Assembly (NCBI RefSeq): GCF_009177095.1
Contig: NZ_AP021861.1
Location: 1,488,001-1,552,000 of the forward strand
DNA: 64,000 nucleotides
Direction: 5' to 3'
DNA from: Lacipirellula parvula
GTDB lineage: Bacteria > Planctomycetota > Planctomycetia > Pirellulales > Lacipirellulaceae
Shown: positions 54,377-62,872 of the stretch, one piece after another
How the letters are laid out: the number at the start of each line of letters is the position of its first letter
Numbering within the stretch: position 1 is the stretch's first letter
Made by a program: the position numbers and the translations under genes
Notes under the pieces: model-generated
Told to the model about the DNA's origin: nothing
Seen by the model: only the letters and a program-made list of their open reading frames with translations
Database searches by the model: none

Positions 54377-55792
54377 ATGCCTTGCATTCGAACGTTGCTT
54401 TCGGCGTACATGACCGCCGCGCTGCTCCTGGCGAGCGGTTGCGCAGCGCTCAACATGCCTGCACCGCGTTTCCCCGGCACCGGCGACCCGAAGGCGCCCG
54501 TCGGCACCGCCGATTGGTGGAAGGCGAACAAGAAAAAGGCCGTGTTCGAACCAGGCAAGGGGCATACGGTTGCGGGCGTTGACGGTTACTTCGACGATCA
54601 AGGCCGGCCGATCAATTCACGGGTGCAAAAGGTCGTCACGAAGAAAGACGACGGCGCAGGCCTTTTGGGCGACGCGGGTTTCAAAGAGCGAGTCGCGGGC
54701 CTCAAGGAGCAGGTAGGTCTCGGTCCCGATCAAACGGAAGCGCAAAAGAGCTTCACCGAAGCGGAAGAACTCTTCCGTCGCGAGGAATACGCCGACGCCG
54801 CGAAGCTCTACAAGAAGGCCTGGAAAGGCTGGCCTGACTCGCAGCTTGAACAAGATGCGATGTTCAAGCAGGCGGAGGCGCATTTCTTCGCGACGCAGTA
54901 TCCGAAGGCGACCAACGCCTACGAAGCGCTCATTCGCAAGTATCCGAATTCGCCTTACCTCGACAACACGATCACGCGTCAATTCGCCATCGCGCGGTAT
55001 TGGGAGCAATACAACAACTACAACCCAAATTGGCTGACGACGCCCAACTTCATCGACCGCACGCGACCGCTCTTCGACACGATTGGCCGGTCGATGAAGA
55101 ACTACGAAAACATCCGCCTGAACGATCCGACCGGCCCGTTGGCCGACGATGCGATCATGGCGATGGGCAACTCGTACTTCCTTCGCGGCCGCTACGGCGA
55201 CGCCGATTTGCAGTACGAATTGCTGCGCAAAGAATACCCGCGGAGCGATCACCAGTACGATTCGCACATCCTCGGGCTGCAATGCAAGTTGCGCAAGTAT
55301 CAGGGGCCGAGCTACGACGGCACGCCATTGGAAGAAGCGCAGGTGCTGGTGAAGCAATTGAAGGTGCAATTCTCCGGCCAGCTCGACGCCGATCAGCGCG
55401 AGCGACTGGCCGAAGTCGACGGAATGTTGAAAAAGGAACTGGCAACGCGCGACTTCCAGATGGCGAAGCACTTCGACGACCTCGAGGAGTACGGTTCAGC
55501 GCGAATCTACTACGCGCAGGTGATGAAGACGTATCCGAACACGCCGCTTTCCGAGGAATCGAAAGTGCGGTTGGCGGCCATCGGCGGCGAGCCGGAGCGG
55601 CCGACGTCGATGTTTGAGCCGGTGCTCAAGATGCTGCCTGAGAACGAGGAGCGGGCGGCGATTGCGAAAGTGCCGATGATCGAACAGGTTAAGCCGGCGT
55701 CTTACGATGGCGCTCCGACGCCGATGATGGCGACGCAGCCGCAAACCCCGCAGCAGGGGGATGGGGCGAATGCTCCGGCCATCCGCCGCTAA
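54377..55792 (+). CDS. BamD-like outer-membrane assembly lipoprotein with TPR repeats
   Basis: 471 residues. The signal ends in lipobox LLLASGC. After a Gly/Lys-rich linker, TPR repeats begin near residue 118: EAQKSFTEAEELFRREEYAD, AAKLYKKAWKGWPDSQLEQD, AMFKQAEAHFFATQYPKATN, AYEALIRKYPNSPYLDNTIT (strong BamD/YfiO pattern), DDAIMAMGNSYFLRGRYGDA and GSARIYYAQVMKTYPNTPLS. It is longer than E. coli BamD (about 245) owing to N- and C-terminal extensions. It overlaps the LptE-like gene, which supports a shared outer-membrane biogenesis role. Confidence 0.85.
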   Translation: MPCIRTLLSAYMTAALLLASGCAALNMPAPRFPGTGDPKAPVGTADWWKANKKKAVFEPGKGHTVAGVDGYFDDQGRPINSRVQKVVTKKDDGAGLLGDAGFKERVAGLKEQVGLGPDQTEAQKSFTEAEELFRREEYADAAKLYKKAWKGWPDSQLEQDAMFKQAEAHFFATQYPKATNAYEALIRKYPNSPYLDNTITRQFAIARYWEQYNNYNPNWLTTPNFIDRTRPLFDTIGRSMKNYENIRLNDPTGPLADDAIMAMGNSYFLRGRYGDADLQYELLRKEYPRSDHQYDSHILGLQCKLRKYQGPSYDGTPLEEAQVLVKQLKVQFSGQLDADQRERLAEVDGMLKKELATRDFQMAKHFDDLEEYGSARIYYAQVMKTYPNTPLSEESKVRLAAIGGEPERPTSMFEPVLKMLPENEERAAIAKVPMIEQVKPASYDGAPTPMMATQPQTPQQGDGANAPAIRR

Positions 55793-56306
55793 GCTGCTGT
55801 TCGCGCTCGGTCTGCTGGGGCTCGCGACGCCGGGGTGCGCCGCGTATCGCGTCGGCAACGAGACGCTTTACGCTCCCGACGTGACGACAGTGTACGTGCC
55901 GATGATCGAGTCGGACAGCTTCCGTCGCGACCTCGGCGAACGGCTCACCGAAGCGGTGATCAAAGAGATCGAACTGAAGACGCCCTACAAGGTGGTCGGC
56001 ACGCCCGACGCCGACAGCGTGCTGGTGGCGAAGCTTCAAGGCGAGCGGAAGCTGCTCGAATTCGAGAATCAAAACGATGATCCGCGGGCGCTGGAATACG
56101 CCCTCACCGCGAACGTCACGTGGCTGAACCGCCGCCGACAGCCGCTGGCTCCGATGAATGCGATTCCGCTGCCGGCTGACTTGGTTTCGATTACCCAGAC
56201 GGCGACGATGTTGCCGGAACCGGGGCAATCTGATGCGAGCGCACAGCAGCAGGCGATTCAGCGGCTGGCGGAGCAGATCGTGGCGACGATGGAAGAGCCG
56301 TGGTGA
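55770..56306 (+). CDS. lptE: LptE-like LPS assembly lipoprotein
   Basis: 178 residues. ATG 55770 is preferred because a GGGGGATGGGG stretch sits at Shine-Dalgarno distance; ATG 55761 is also possible. The lipobox is LGLATPGC. The body (AYRVGNETLYAPDVTTVYVP, MIESDSFRRDLGERLTEAVI, KEIELKTPYKVVGTPDADSV, LVAKLQGERKLLEF) has the GY-x-VYVP pattern and helix-strand order of LptE/LPS-assembly lipoproteins. It overlaps the BamD-like gene by 23 bases. Together with lpxA it supports an LPS-containing outer membrane. Confidence 0.85.
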   Translation: MLRPSAAKLLFALGLLGLATPGCAAYRVGNETLYAPDVTTVYVPMIESDSFRRDLGERLTEAVIKEIELKTPYKVVGTPDADSVLVAKLQGERKLLEFENQNDDPRALEYALTANVTWLNRRRQPLAPMNAIPLPADLVSITQTATMLPEPGQSDASAQQQAIQRLAEQIVATMEEPW

Positions 56307-56350
56307 GCCGCCGGTAGCATGCCGGCGAGCGGCTTGTTAGGCTCGATGGG

Positions 56351-57265
56351 ATGAGTACGCCCTCGGTTTTCCCGTCGCTCTCTGAACGATTTCCCCACCG
56401 CGCCGCGACTTGGCGACTGCGCACGCGCACGCTGCAATTCGGTCGCCGGCCGCTGTTGATGGGGGTGATCAACGTCACTCCCGACAGTTTTTCGGATGGC
56501 GGGCGGTTCTTGGGCTTGGACGCGGCTGTGGAGCAAGGGCGGCGGCTGGCCGCCGAAGGGGCCGACCTGCTCGATATCGGCGGCGAAAGCACGCGGCCCT
56601 ATGCCGACGTGGTGCCGGCTGACGAAGAGTTGCGGCGCGTCGCTCCTGTGATCGAGCGTTTGGCGCGCGAGGTCGGCGTGCCGATCTCGATCGACACGAG
56701 CAAGGCGGCGGTCGCCCGCGCGGCTCTGGCGGCGGGGGCGGAAGTGATTAACGACGTCACGGGACTCGAGGGTGATCCCGAGATGATTGGCGTCGCGCTC
56801 GAAACGGAGGCGGGCGTCTGTGCGATGCACATGCAGGGGACGCCGCAAACGATGCAAGACGACCCCCGTTATGGGAACGTCGTCGAAGAGATTTTCGACT
56901 ACCTCCGGCAACGCCGCGATGCGTTGCTCGCGGCGGGGATCGAACGCGAGCGGATCTGTTTCGACCCGGGCGTCGGTTTCGGGAAGACGCATCAGCACAA
57001 TCTCACGCTGATGGCCCACTGCTATCGGTTCCACGAGTTGGGCGCCCCGATCTTGGTCGGCCATTCGCGGAAAGGGTTCCTGGCGAAGTTGCTGGGGGAC
57101 AAAGAGGCCGACCGCGACGCGGCGACGGCGGGTTCGGCGCTGGCGCTGGCGGGGCAGGGGGTGCAGATTGTCCGCGTCCACAACGTGCGGATGGTCCGCG
57201 AGGCCCTGGCGGCGTTCGAGGCGTGCGGCGGAATCGACGGGCGGGAAGTCGTGCTGGCGCCCTAA
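56351..57265 (+). CDS. folP: Dihydropteroate synthase
   Basis: 304 residues. It joins 4-aminobenzoate with the dihydropterin diphosphate in folate synthesis. TIM-barrel signatures: LMGVINVTPDSFSDGGRFLG, GADLLDIGGESTRPYADVVP, ISIDTSKAAVARAALAAGAE, VINDVTGLEGDPEM, CAMHMQGTPQTMQDDPRYGN, ICFDPGVGFGKTHQHNLTLM and ILVGHSRKGFLAKLLGDKEA. All catalytic motifs are present. It follows the LptE-like gene by 44 bases on the same strand. A repeat element lies 17 bases after the stop. Confidence 0.97.
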   Translation: MSTPSVFPSLSERFPHRAATWRLRTRTLQFGRRPLLMGVINVTPDSFSDGGRFLGLDAAVEQGRRLAAEGADLLDIGGESTRPYADVVPADEELRRVAPVIERLAREVGVPISIDTSKAAVARAALAAGAEVINDVTGLEGDPEMIGVALETEAGVCAMHMQGTPQTMQDDPRYGNVVEEIFDYLRQRRDALLAAGIERERICFDPGVGFGKTHQHNLTLMAHCYRFHELGAPILVGHSRKGFLAKLLGDKEADRDAATAGSALALAGQGVQIVRVHNVRMVREALAAFEACGGIDGREVVLAP

Positions 57266-57282
57266 TTAGAATCTCTGTGGCT

Positions 57283-57374
57283 CCCTCCCCCTTGAGGGGA
57301 GGGCTGGGGAGGGGGGAGATCGCTGGTACCCGCTTCATTCACCCCTCCCTAACCCTCCCCATCAAGGGGAGGGG
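57283..57374. repeat. 92-bp inverted-repeat element after folP (CCCTCCCC family)
   Basis: Left part CCCTCCCCCTTGAGGGGAGG (57283 on) with GGCTGGGGAGGGG pairs with CCCCTCCCTAACCCTCCCCA, TCAAGGGGAGGGG (57342-57374). The spacer contains GGTACCCGCTTCA (57325-57337), also found inside the unrelated element at 58862-58939. Confidence 0.8.
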
Positions 57375-57556
57375 ACCAGAAAGACGGTGTTGAGCTGAAT
57401 CTCGCCTGTCGACGCACTCTGTTTTCCGTCGTGTCCTCCGGGTCTTCGTGGTTGCTCCCCCAGCCCCCGAACGCCATTATCCGCGTTGACCCAACTTCCC
57501 TATCCAACGATACTTACGGAGGAACATTCCCGCCTCCACCGAACCTCCGCATCGCC

Positions 57557-58846
57557 ATGTCGACCGTCGCCGCCCGTCCCGCTGAACAGACCGATCTCGC
57601 CGGCTACTGCCGCGATGTGGCCCGCCGTGCAAAGGCGGCGAGCGCTGAGATGGCGACGCTCAACTCGGGCGTGAAGATCAAGTGGCTGCATCGCTCGGCG
57701 GAGTTGCTGCGGACGAACATTGCGGCCATCGAAAGCGCGAATGCCGAAGACCTGGCCGCGGCGCCGGGCTACGGATTGACGCCGGCGGAGATCGATCGAC
57801 TCAAGCTGACTCCCCCGCGGATCGAAGCGATCGCCGACGGGCTCATCGAGGTGAGCAACATCCGCGATCCGATTGGTCGCGTCATCGATTCCACGGTGCG
57901 GCCGAACGGACTGCGGATCGATAAGATTCGCGTGCCGCTCGGCGTCGTGTTCTTCATTTACGAATCACGCCCGAACGTCACCGCCGACGCCGCGGCGATT
58001 TGCGCGAAGGCGGGCAACGCCGTCATTTTGCGCGGCGGTAAGGAAGCGATTCACTCGAGCCGCGCCATCGTCGAACTGCTCCAGCAGGCAGCGAAGGAGT
58101 GTGGCGTTCCGGCCGACGCCGTGCAACTGGTAAGCACGACCGATCGCGCTGCGGTCGGCGAGTTCCTCGGCATGGCTGAGTACATCGACGTCGCAATTCC
58201 GCGCGGCGGCGAGGGGCTGATTCGTCGCGTCGCCGCCGAGGCGAAGATGCCGGTCATCAAGCATTTTGACGGCAACTGCCATGTGTACGTCGATGCGGCC
58301 GCGGATCTCGCGATGGCTCGCGACATCATCGTCAACTCGAAGTGCCAACGGATGGGCGTCTGCAACACGGCCGAGTCGCTGCTGATTCACAGCGACGTCG
58401 CGGCGGAGTACTTGCCGACAATCGCTGCCGACCTGGCGAAGCACTCGATCGAAATTCGCGGCGATCAGTGGGTGTGCGAACTGGTCGACGCCGCGAAGCC
58501 GGCCAGCGATGCGGATTACAAAGCAGAGTTCTTAGGACCGATCATTTCAGCCTGCGTCGTCGGTTCGCTCGACGAGGCGATCACGCACATCAACCGCTAC
58601 GGCTCGCACCATACCGACGCGATCGTGACGAACGATTTGGCCGCGTCGGAGCGGTTCGCAGCGGCGGTCGACAGCGCGGCGGTGATGATCAACGCGAGCA
58701 CGCGGTTCAACGACGGCGGCGAATTTGGGCTGGGGGCGGAGATCGGCATTAGCACCGACAAGTTCCACGCCCGCGGACCGTGCGGCGTCGATGAGCTGAC
58801 GAGCTATAAGTACGTGGTCCATGGAACGGGCCAAGTGAGAGGATAG
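57557..58846 (+). CDS. proA: Glutamate-5-semialdehyde dehydrogenase (gamma-glutamyl phosphate reductase)
   Basis: 429 residues from ATG 57557; the open frame upstream to 57431 covers repeat arms. It makes glutamate semialdehyde for proline. Aldehyde-dehydrogenase-like fold: [75 protein letters not shown], and the catalytic Cys in [39 protein letters not shown] and [17 protein letters not shown] are the C-terminal markers. proB is not next to it. Confidence 0.97.
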   Translation: MSTVAARPAEQTDLAGYCRDVARRAKAASAEMATLNSGVKIKWLHRSAELLRTNIAAIESANAEDLAAAPGYGLTPAEIDRLKLTPPRIEAIADGLIEVSNIRDPIGRVIDSTVRPNGLRIDKIRVPLGVVFFIYESRPNVTADAAAICAKAGNAVILRGGKEAIHSSRAIVELLQQAAKECGVPADAVQLVSTTDRAAVGEFLGMAEYIDVAIPRGGEGLIRRVAAEAKMPVIKHFDGNCHVYVDAAADLAMARDIIVNSKCQRMGVCNTAESLLIHSDVAAEYLPTIAADLAKHSIEIRGDQWVCELVDAAKPASDADYKAEFLGPIISACVVGSLDEAITHINRYGSHHTDAIVTNDLAASERFAAAVDSAAVMINASTRFNDGGEFGLGAEIGISTDKFHARGPCGVDELTSYKYVVHGTGQVRG

Positions 58847-58861
58847 TGCCGGATTTCAGGA

Positions 58862-58939
58862 GTGTGCCACTGGCGTGCCGCCAGTGAGAAGTGTCGAGCG
58901 GGTACCCGCTTCAGCACTGGCAGGATGCCAGTGGCACAC
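58862..58939. repeat. 78-bp inverted-repeat element after proA (GTGTGCCACTGGC family)
   Basis: Left arm 58862-58886 (GTGTGCCACTGGCGTGCCGC, then CAGTG) and right arm 58915-58939 (CACTGGCAGGATGCCAGTGG, then CACAC) pair with few mismatches. The spacer holds GGTACCCGCTTCA (58901-58913), shared with 57325-57337. Confidence 0.85.
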
Positions 58940-58982
58940 GAACAAAACCGAGCAGTGTGAGTAAAACGCAACGGAGTGCGTG

Positions 58983-60026
58983 ATGAGCGACGTCCTAAGC
59001 CAAGCCGAAGTCGAAAACCTGCTCAACGCCATCGACGGCGGCGAGGAAGTGCGCCCCATGCCCGCCGCGGCGCCTGCCGTGCAGCGTCCTCGCGAGAAGG
59101 TGAGCGTCTACGACTTCAAGCGCCCCGAGCGCGTCGGCAAGGAGCAAATGCGCTCGTTGCAGACGATGCACGAAGGGTTTGGCCGAAATTTCGGCGCCGC
59201 GCTTTCCGCCTTGTTGCGGACGATGGTCGAAGTGAAGCTCACGAGCGTCGATCAGCTGACCTTCAGCGAGTTCGTGTTCAGCCTTGAGAATCCGACCTGC
59301 TTCAACCTGATCACGGCGACGCCGCTCGAAGGGCAGCTGATTCTCGACATCAACCCGTCGATTCTGTTCCCGATGATCGACCGCTTGCTCGGCGGCAGCA
59401 TTTCGTCGAATCCGCCCGCACGGCGGCCGCTGACCGAAATCGAACTGCGGCTCGTCTCGCGGATTACGAGTCTGTTCCTCAACGAGATGCAGAACGCCTG
59501 GGAGAACGTGCTTCCGCTACAGCTTTCGGTTGATCGCGTCGAAAGCAATCCGCAACTCGTGCAAATCATTCCGGCGAACGAAGTCATCGTGCTCGTCAGC
59601 TTCGAGCTGACGGTCGGCGAAATGCGCGGGATGATGAACTTGTGCATCCCCTTCAACTCGATCGAACGGGTAAGCGGCAAACTCAGCTCGAACAACTGGG
59701 TCAGCTACGCGAAGAAGCCGGCGACGGCGGAGTCGATGCAGCGGATCGGCACCCGCATCGCCGAGGCCCCAGTCGAGGTGGTCGTCGAACTCGCCTCGAC
59801 GCGGATCTCCACGGCCGACATGCTCGACCTGCGCGTCGGCGACATCATCGCGAGCGAGAAAGACGTGCATGAGCCGTTGGTGGTGTACGTGGAAGGGAAA
59901 CCGAAGTTCGTCGCCTCGCCGGGGCAGCTGAAAGGTCGTAAGGCGATTCAGGTGAAGGGGGCGTTCCAGCCGCACGACATTCGGGTGAACATGCCCACGA
60001 GCGCCCCGCCCGCCAAACCAGCGTAG
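58983..60026 (+). CDS. fliM: Flagellar motor switch protein FliM
   Basis: 347 residues from ATG 58983 (GTG 58980 possible). The N-terminal CheY-binding peptide is clear (VLSQAEVENLLNAIDGG). It is followed by YDFKRPERVGKEQMRSLQTM, the FliM middle domain (HEGFGRNFGAALSALLRTMV, NPTCFNLITATPLEGQLILD, INPSILFPMIDRLLGGSISS) and the C-terminal SpoA-like domain (VELASTRISTADMLDLRVGD, IIASEKDVHEPLVVYVEGKP). It forms part of the C-ring that sets flagellar direction. No other flagellar gene is in the window. The C-terminal tail is short and Pro/Ala-rich. Confidence 0.96.
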   Translation: MSDVLSQAEVENLLNAIDGGEEVRPMPAAAPAVQRPREKVSVYDFKRPERVGKEQMRSLQTMHEGFGRNFGAALSALLRTMVEVKLTSVDQLTFSEFVFSLENPTCFNLITATPLEGQLILDINPSILFPMIDRLLGGSISSNPPARRPLTEIELRLVSRITSLFLNEMQNAWENVLPLQLSVDRVESNPQLVQIIPANEVIVLVSFELTVGEMRGMMNLCIPFNSIERVSGKLSSNNWVSYAKKPATAESMQRIGTRIAEAPVEVVVELASTRISTADMLDLRVGDIIASEKDVHEPLVVYVEGKPKFVASPGQLKGRKAIQVKGAFQPHDIRVNMPTSAPPAKPA

Positions 60027-60339
60027 TTTCGACTTGATTCCCCCGAGATGCCTCTTTCGGGGGGAATGTTTGACAGCGCCTCGCGCAGGATTAAGAATCA
60101 GCAATAGAGGACGCGAGAGATGCTAGTTTGTGGCTACGCAGCGTCTCGGCGACCCAACTCTTAAGAACGATCTCATCGATGAACGCCGTTTGCCCACGGG
60201 AAACGGCGCTGCAAGTACGCTCGCTCGGAACGCGGAAGAGGAGTGCACGACGCCGACGTGGGCCGTCGGCGTCGAACCAGCGTCACCCGCAAGATTGCGG
60301 CATGGCGAAGCTCCACTTGTCTGATGAGGAGACGCTTCG
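60027..60339. other. Gap between fliM and the zinc-ribbon gene
   Basis: 313 bases. It holds a possible hairpin just after the fliM stop (CCCCCGAGATGCCTCTTTCG, then GGGGG, 60041-60065). Frames starting at 60128/60130 have no family resemblance. Nothing else was recognised. Confidence 0.45.
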
Positions 60340-60702
60340 ATGGGTATCCCCGTCAACTGCCCCAATGGGCACCACTTCAGCGTCAAGGATAAGTACGCTG
60401 GCAAGAAGGGGATTTGCCCCTACTGCGAAGGACAGGTCGTCGTCCGTGTTCCCGAGGCGCTCAACACAACGGAGGTGCAAAAAGCGTTCACGCAGGCCTG
60501 CCGCGAGGAGAAAGGACGCGTCCCGCTGAATACCGATTCATCGGTGTTCGATGCGGTTTCCGACGATCACAACCCGAGCGCGAGCGGCAGCCATCTTGGT
60601 TCGTCGGTCGTGCGGCACCACATTCGGTGCAAGTGCGGACAGTCGGTGCCAATGTGGTTCGCGAAGTGCCCGAAGTGCGGGACGTTTATTGAGCACGTTT
60701 GA
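60340..60702 (+). CDS. Small protein with two zinc-ribbon-like Cys motifs
   Basis: 120 residues. The N-terminal motif NCPNGHHFSVKDKYAGKKGI, CPYCEG has the Cys/His spacing of a zinc ribbon, and the C-terminal motif IRCKCGQSVPMWFAKCPKCG forms another. Between them is a charged linker (EVQKAFTQACREEKGRVPLN). It is common in planctomycetes for such short ribbons to sit at protein ends, but no function is known. It follows fliM on the same strand after 313 bases; a link with motility is not shown. Confidence 0.75.
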   Translation: MGIPVNCPNGHHFSVKDKYAGKKGICPYCEGQVVVRVPEALNTTEVQKAFTQACREEKGRVPLNTDSSVFDAVSDDHNPSASGSHLGSSVVRHHIRCKCGQSVPMWFAKCPKCGTFIEHV

Positions 60703-60733
60703 CAGGTGGAGCCTGTTGGCTGTGACGCTGTCA

Positions 60734-60915
60734 ATTGATTGATTGACAGGATAACAGGATTAAGTGGATCGACTGGATTTTTGAATTATCAATTGTCAGT
60801 GGTCCGTTGTCAGTTGCTGTGAAGCGGCAGGCGCTGGGCGGATGAGATCGGTCTAATCAGCCTTCAATCCTGTCGATCTGTGAAATCCTCTGATCCTGTC
60901 CATTTTTTGATCGAT
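60734..60915. repeat. Degenerate dispersed repeat (GACAGGATAACAGGATT / AATCCTGTCGATC)
   Basis: Left side has ATTGATTGACAGGATAACAG and GGATTAAGTGGATCGACTGG. The right side (60862-60915) has CAATCCTGTCGATCTGTGAA and ATCCTCTGATCCTGTCCATT, roughly complementary. In the middle lies TCAGTGGTCCGTTGTCAGTT, a direct-repeat-like unit. No gene is seen. Confidence 0.6.
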
Positions 60916-60921
60916 TCTCTA

Positions 60922-61926
60922 TCAAACGCTAGGTCGACGGCTCGCTGCGAGTAGCCCTAGGGAGCTCGCTGCGAGTAGCGTCACCGTCGAAGGTTCGGGA
61001 ACGCTCGTCGTCGGGCTGACGGCGGAGTTGTCAACTTCTCGTTGCCAAATGAGAAAGTCGGCCCCGTCGACGCGGCCGTCGCGATTGGCGTCGCCTGTGA
61101 GTGGCGTCACGCCGCTTGTCGCGCCGAAGCCGCTCTTCCAAACGACGAGATCCGCAGCGTTCACGATGTGGTTCTGGTCAAAATCGGCTCGCAGCGCCGG
61201 CCCATACAGAAACTGGATGCCGGCGATGTCGTCGGGATCGAGCTCGCGATTGACGTACTGGAAGTATTGCGGGTCGGCCGACATCACAGCAGGTTGGTCA
61301 GAGTGACCAAGACCGAGCGCGTGGCCAATCTCGTGCATCAAAAGGCTTTCGAAATCGTTGTAAATGTCGATCAACTCCCCCTCGGCGCCGTTGTCAAAGT
61401 AAAAGGTGTTGTTTGCGTTGAGCAGCACGTCGCCGTCGAGCGGATTGCCGAACGGTGAGACGCCATAGCCGACGCCGCCGAGGTACGGATCGCTGTTCCA
61501 GAACGCGCCGAGACGAATGTTGCCCGTATTGGGCGGCATCGCTGATGGATCGCAGAAGGGCGCCCCGGAATCGACGACGCGCACGAAGGTGACGTTGGCG
61601 GCCGCCGACCAACGACCGAAGCAGCGCTCGATGGCGGCGAGCGCCTGGTCATAACCGAGGTTGGTCATGATCGCGTTTAAGCTGCTCGTGCCGCTAAACG
61701 TCGGATCGTTGAACGCCGGGTGGATCGTCGTGCCATCGGGCATGATGCTCCAGGTGAGCGTTCCCGCGGTGGAACCGGGGGTGAAGATGTCGCCCCACTT
61801 TTCGTAGTAGACGGTTCCGTCTGTTCCCCAGGGGTAGGGACCGGGAAGCGTGTAGGCGAAGGCGCCAGGCGCGGCGAGCACGGTCGCGATGATCGCGATA
61901 GCGCGAAGAGTGTGGCTACGAAGCAT
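60922..61926 (-). CDS. Secreted matrixin-like metalloprotease with dockerin-like repeats and PEP-CTERM tail
   Basis: 334 residues from ATG 61926. Signal peptide (AIAIIATVLAAPGAFAYTLP). The protease domain has the zinc motif LLMHEIGHALGLGHSDQPAV (HExGHxxGxxH) followed by a Met-turn-like VMSADPQYFQYV. Two calcium-type dockerin-like segments follow (ADFDQNHIVNAADLVVWKSG; GDANRDGRVDGADFLIWQRE). The C-terminus is a PEP-CTERM sorting signal: VPEPSTVTLLAASSLGLLAA, then SRRP. It would be exported, processed by an exosortase-like system, and placed at the surface or in exopolysaccharide. The longer frame upstream to 62118 is rejected. Confidence 0.92.
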   Translation of the reverse strand: MLRSHTLRAIAIIATVLAAPGAFAYTLPGPYPWGTDGTVYYEKWGDIFTPGSTAGTLTWSIMPDGTTIHPAFNDPTFSGTSSLNAIMTNLGYDQALAAIERCFGRWSAAANVTFVRVVDSGAPFCDPSAMPPNTGNIRLGAFWNSDPYLGGVGYGVSPFGNPLDGDVLLNANNTFYFDNGAEGELIDIYNDFESLLMHEIGHALGLGHSDQPAVMSADPQYFQYVNRELDPDDIAGIQFLYGPALRADFDQNHIVNAADLVVWKSGFGATSGVTPLTGDANRDGRVDGADFLIWQREVDNSAVSPTTSVPEPSTVTLLAASSLGLLAASRRPSV

Positions 61927-62059
61927 GACGCTGGTAAACCGGAGTCGGCTGGAAGACGAAATCGTCGGCAGCCCACAGGTTACCACAGCAGGGGAGAAGT
62001 TCGATGCGGCGGCTGATTTTCGAGCGGCCGATGCCGTCGAAGCCGGCTCCACACGGCCG

Positions 62060-62473
62060 CTAGTACTCAGTGGAGGTTGGCAGCAGCCCTTCCACATGGG
62101 GGAAGAGCGGATCTCCATCTGGCCTGTTGTCTTTTCCTTGAATCCACGAGCGCAGGGCCATCTTGGCGTCAGGAAACGTCAGTTGCACCGCATGCCATGC
62201 CGGCGCTTTCGACCGTTGGCAAACGCCGAAGCACTGGTGGACGTAACCAGGGCGGTTGAAGATCGGATCGTGAATGCGCACGATCCGATTGCTCACATCG
62301 ATGTAGTAGACTGCGGCGACGACGCGGCGGGTTGGCTCGACTGGCGTGCCGCTCGCAATCTCGCGGTAACGAAAACCGAGCGTGAAGTCCTCGTCCGTCA
62401 TCTCGCCCAGGTAGGCGAACTCCGGGGGAGGGGACCAGTACCGCGCGGCGCGAGAGTCTTTGAGCTTCAACAT
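62060..62473 (-). CDS. Hypothetical protein
   Basis: 137 residues, upstream of the matrixin gene on the same strand. The sequence (LKLKDSRAARYWSPPPEFAY, LGEMTDEDFTLGFRYREIAS, AVYYIDVSNRIVRIHDPIFN, RPGYVHQCFGVCQRSKAPAW) has a balanced composition and a GGGGG Shine-Dalgarno-like run 4 bases before the ATG, so it looks real. No signal peptide, membrane helix or known family. It is separated from the matrixin start by 133 bases. Confidence 0.6.
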   Translation of the reverse strand: MLKLKDSRAARYWSPPPEFAYLGEMTDEDFTLGFRYREIASGTPVEPTRRVVAAVYYIDVSNRIVRIHDPIFNRPGYVHQCFGVCQRSKAPAWHAVQLTFPDAKMALRSWIQGKDNRPDGDPLFPHVEGLLPTSTEY

Positions 62474-62573
62474 GCCCCCGATGGTACGGGAGGCAGATGA
62501 GCGTCGTGTGAAGAGGGCGTGTAGCGTGCGCGTGTGTTGCCGACCGAGTGCGTTTCCGGCTCGCGAAGAAAAA

Positions 62574-62646
<73 letters not shown>

Positions 62647-62872
62647 GAAGTCCTTTAGCCTATTCGGTTGCGCCGGCGTCGGCAACATGGCGCCGGCGGG
62701 CCGGCGGCGTGAAGGTCTGGTGAAGGCCGGCGACGCCTTTGTCCGCTTCCTGCTCCGCAAACGGTGCTGGTTTGCTGGGCGGCGAGACGCCATGCTGGGC
62801 CGCTCGCGACGCAATATTGAGGTTCGCGCTCGCGAAACTTGCCGCCCGACGATTCTCAACTGGAGACGATGC

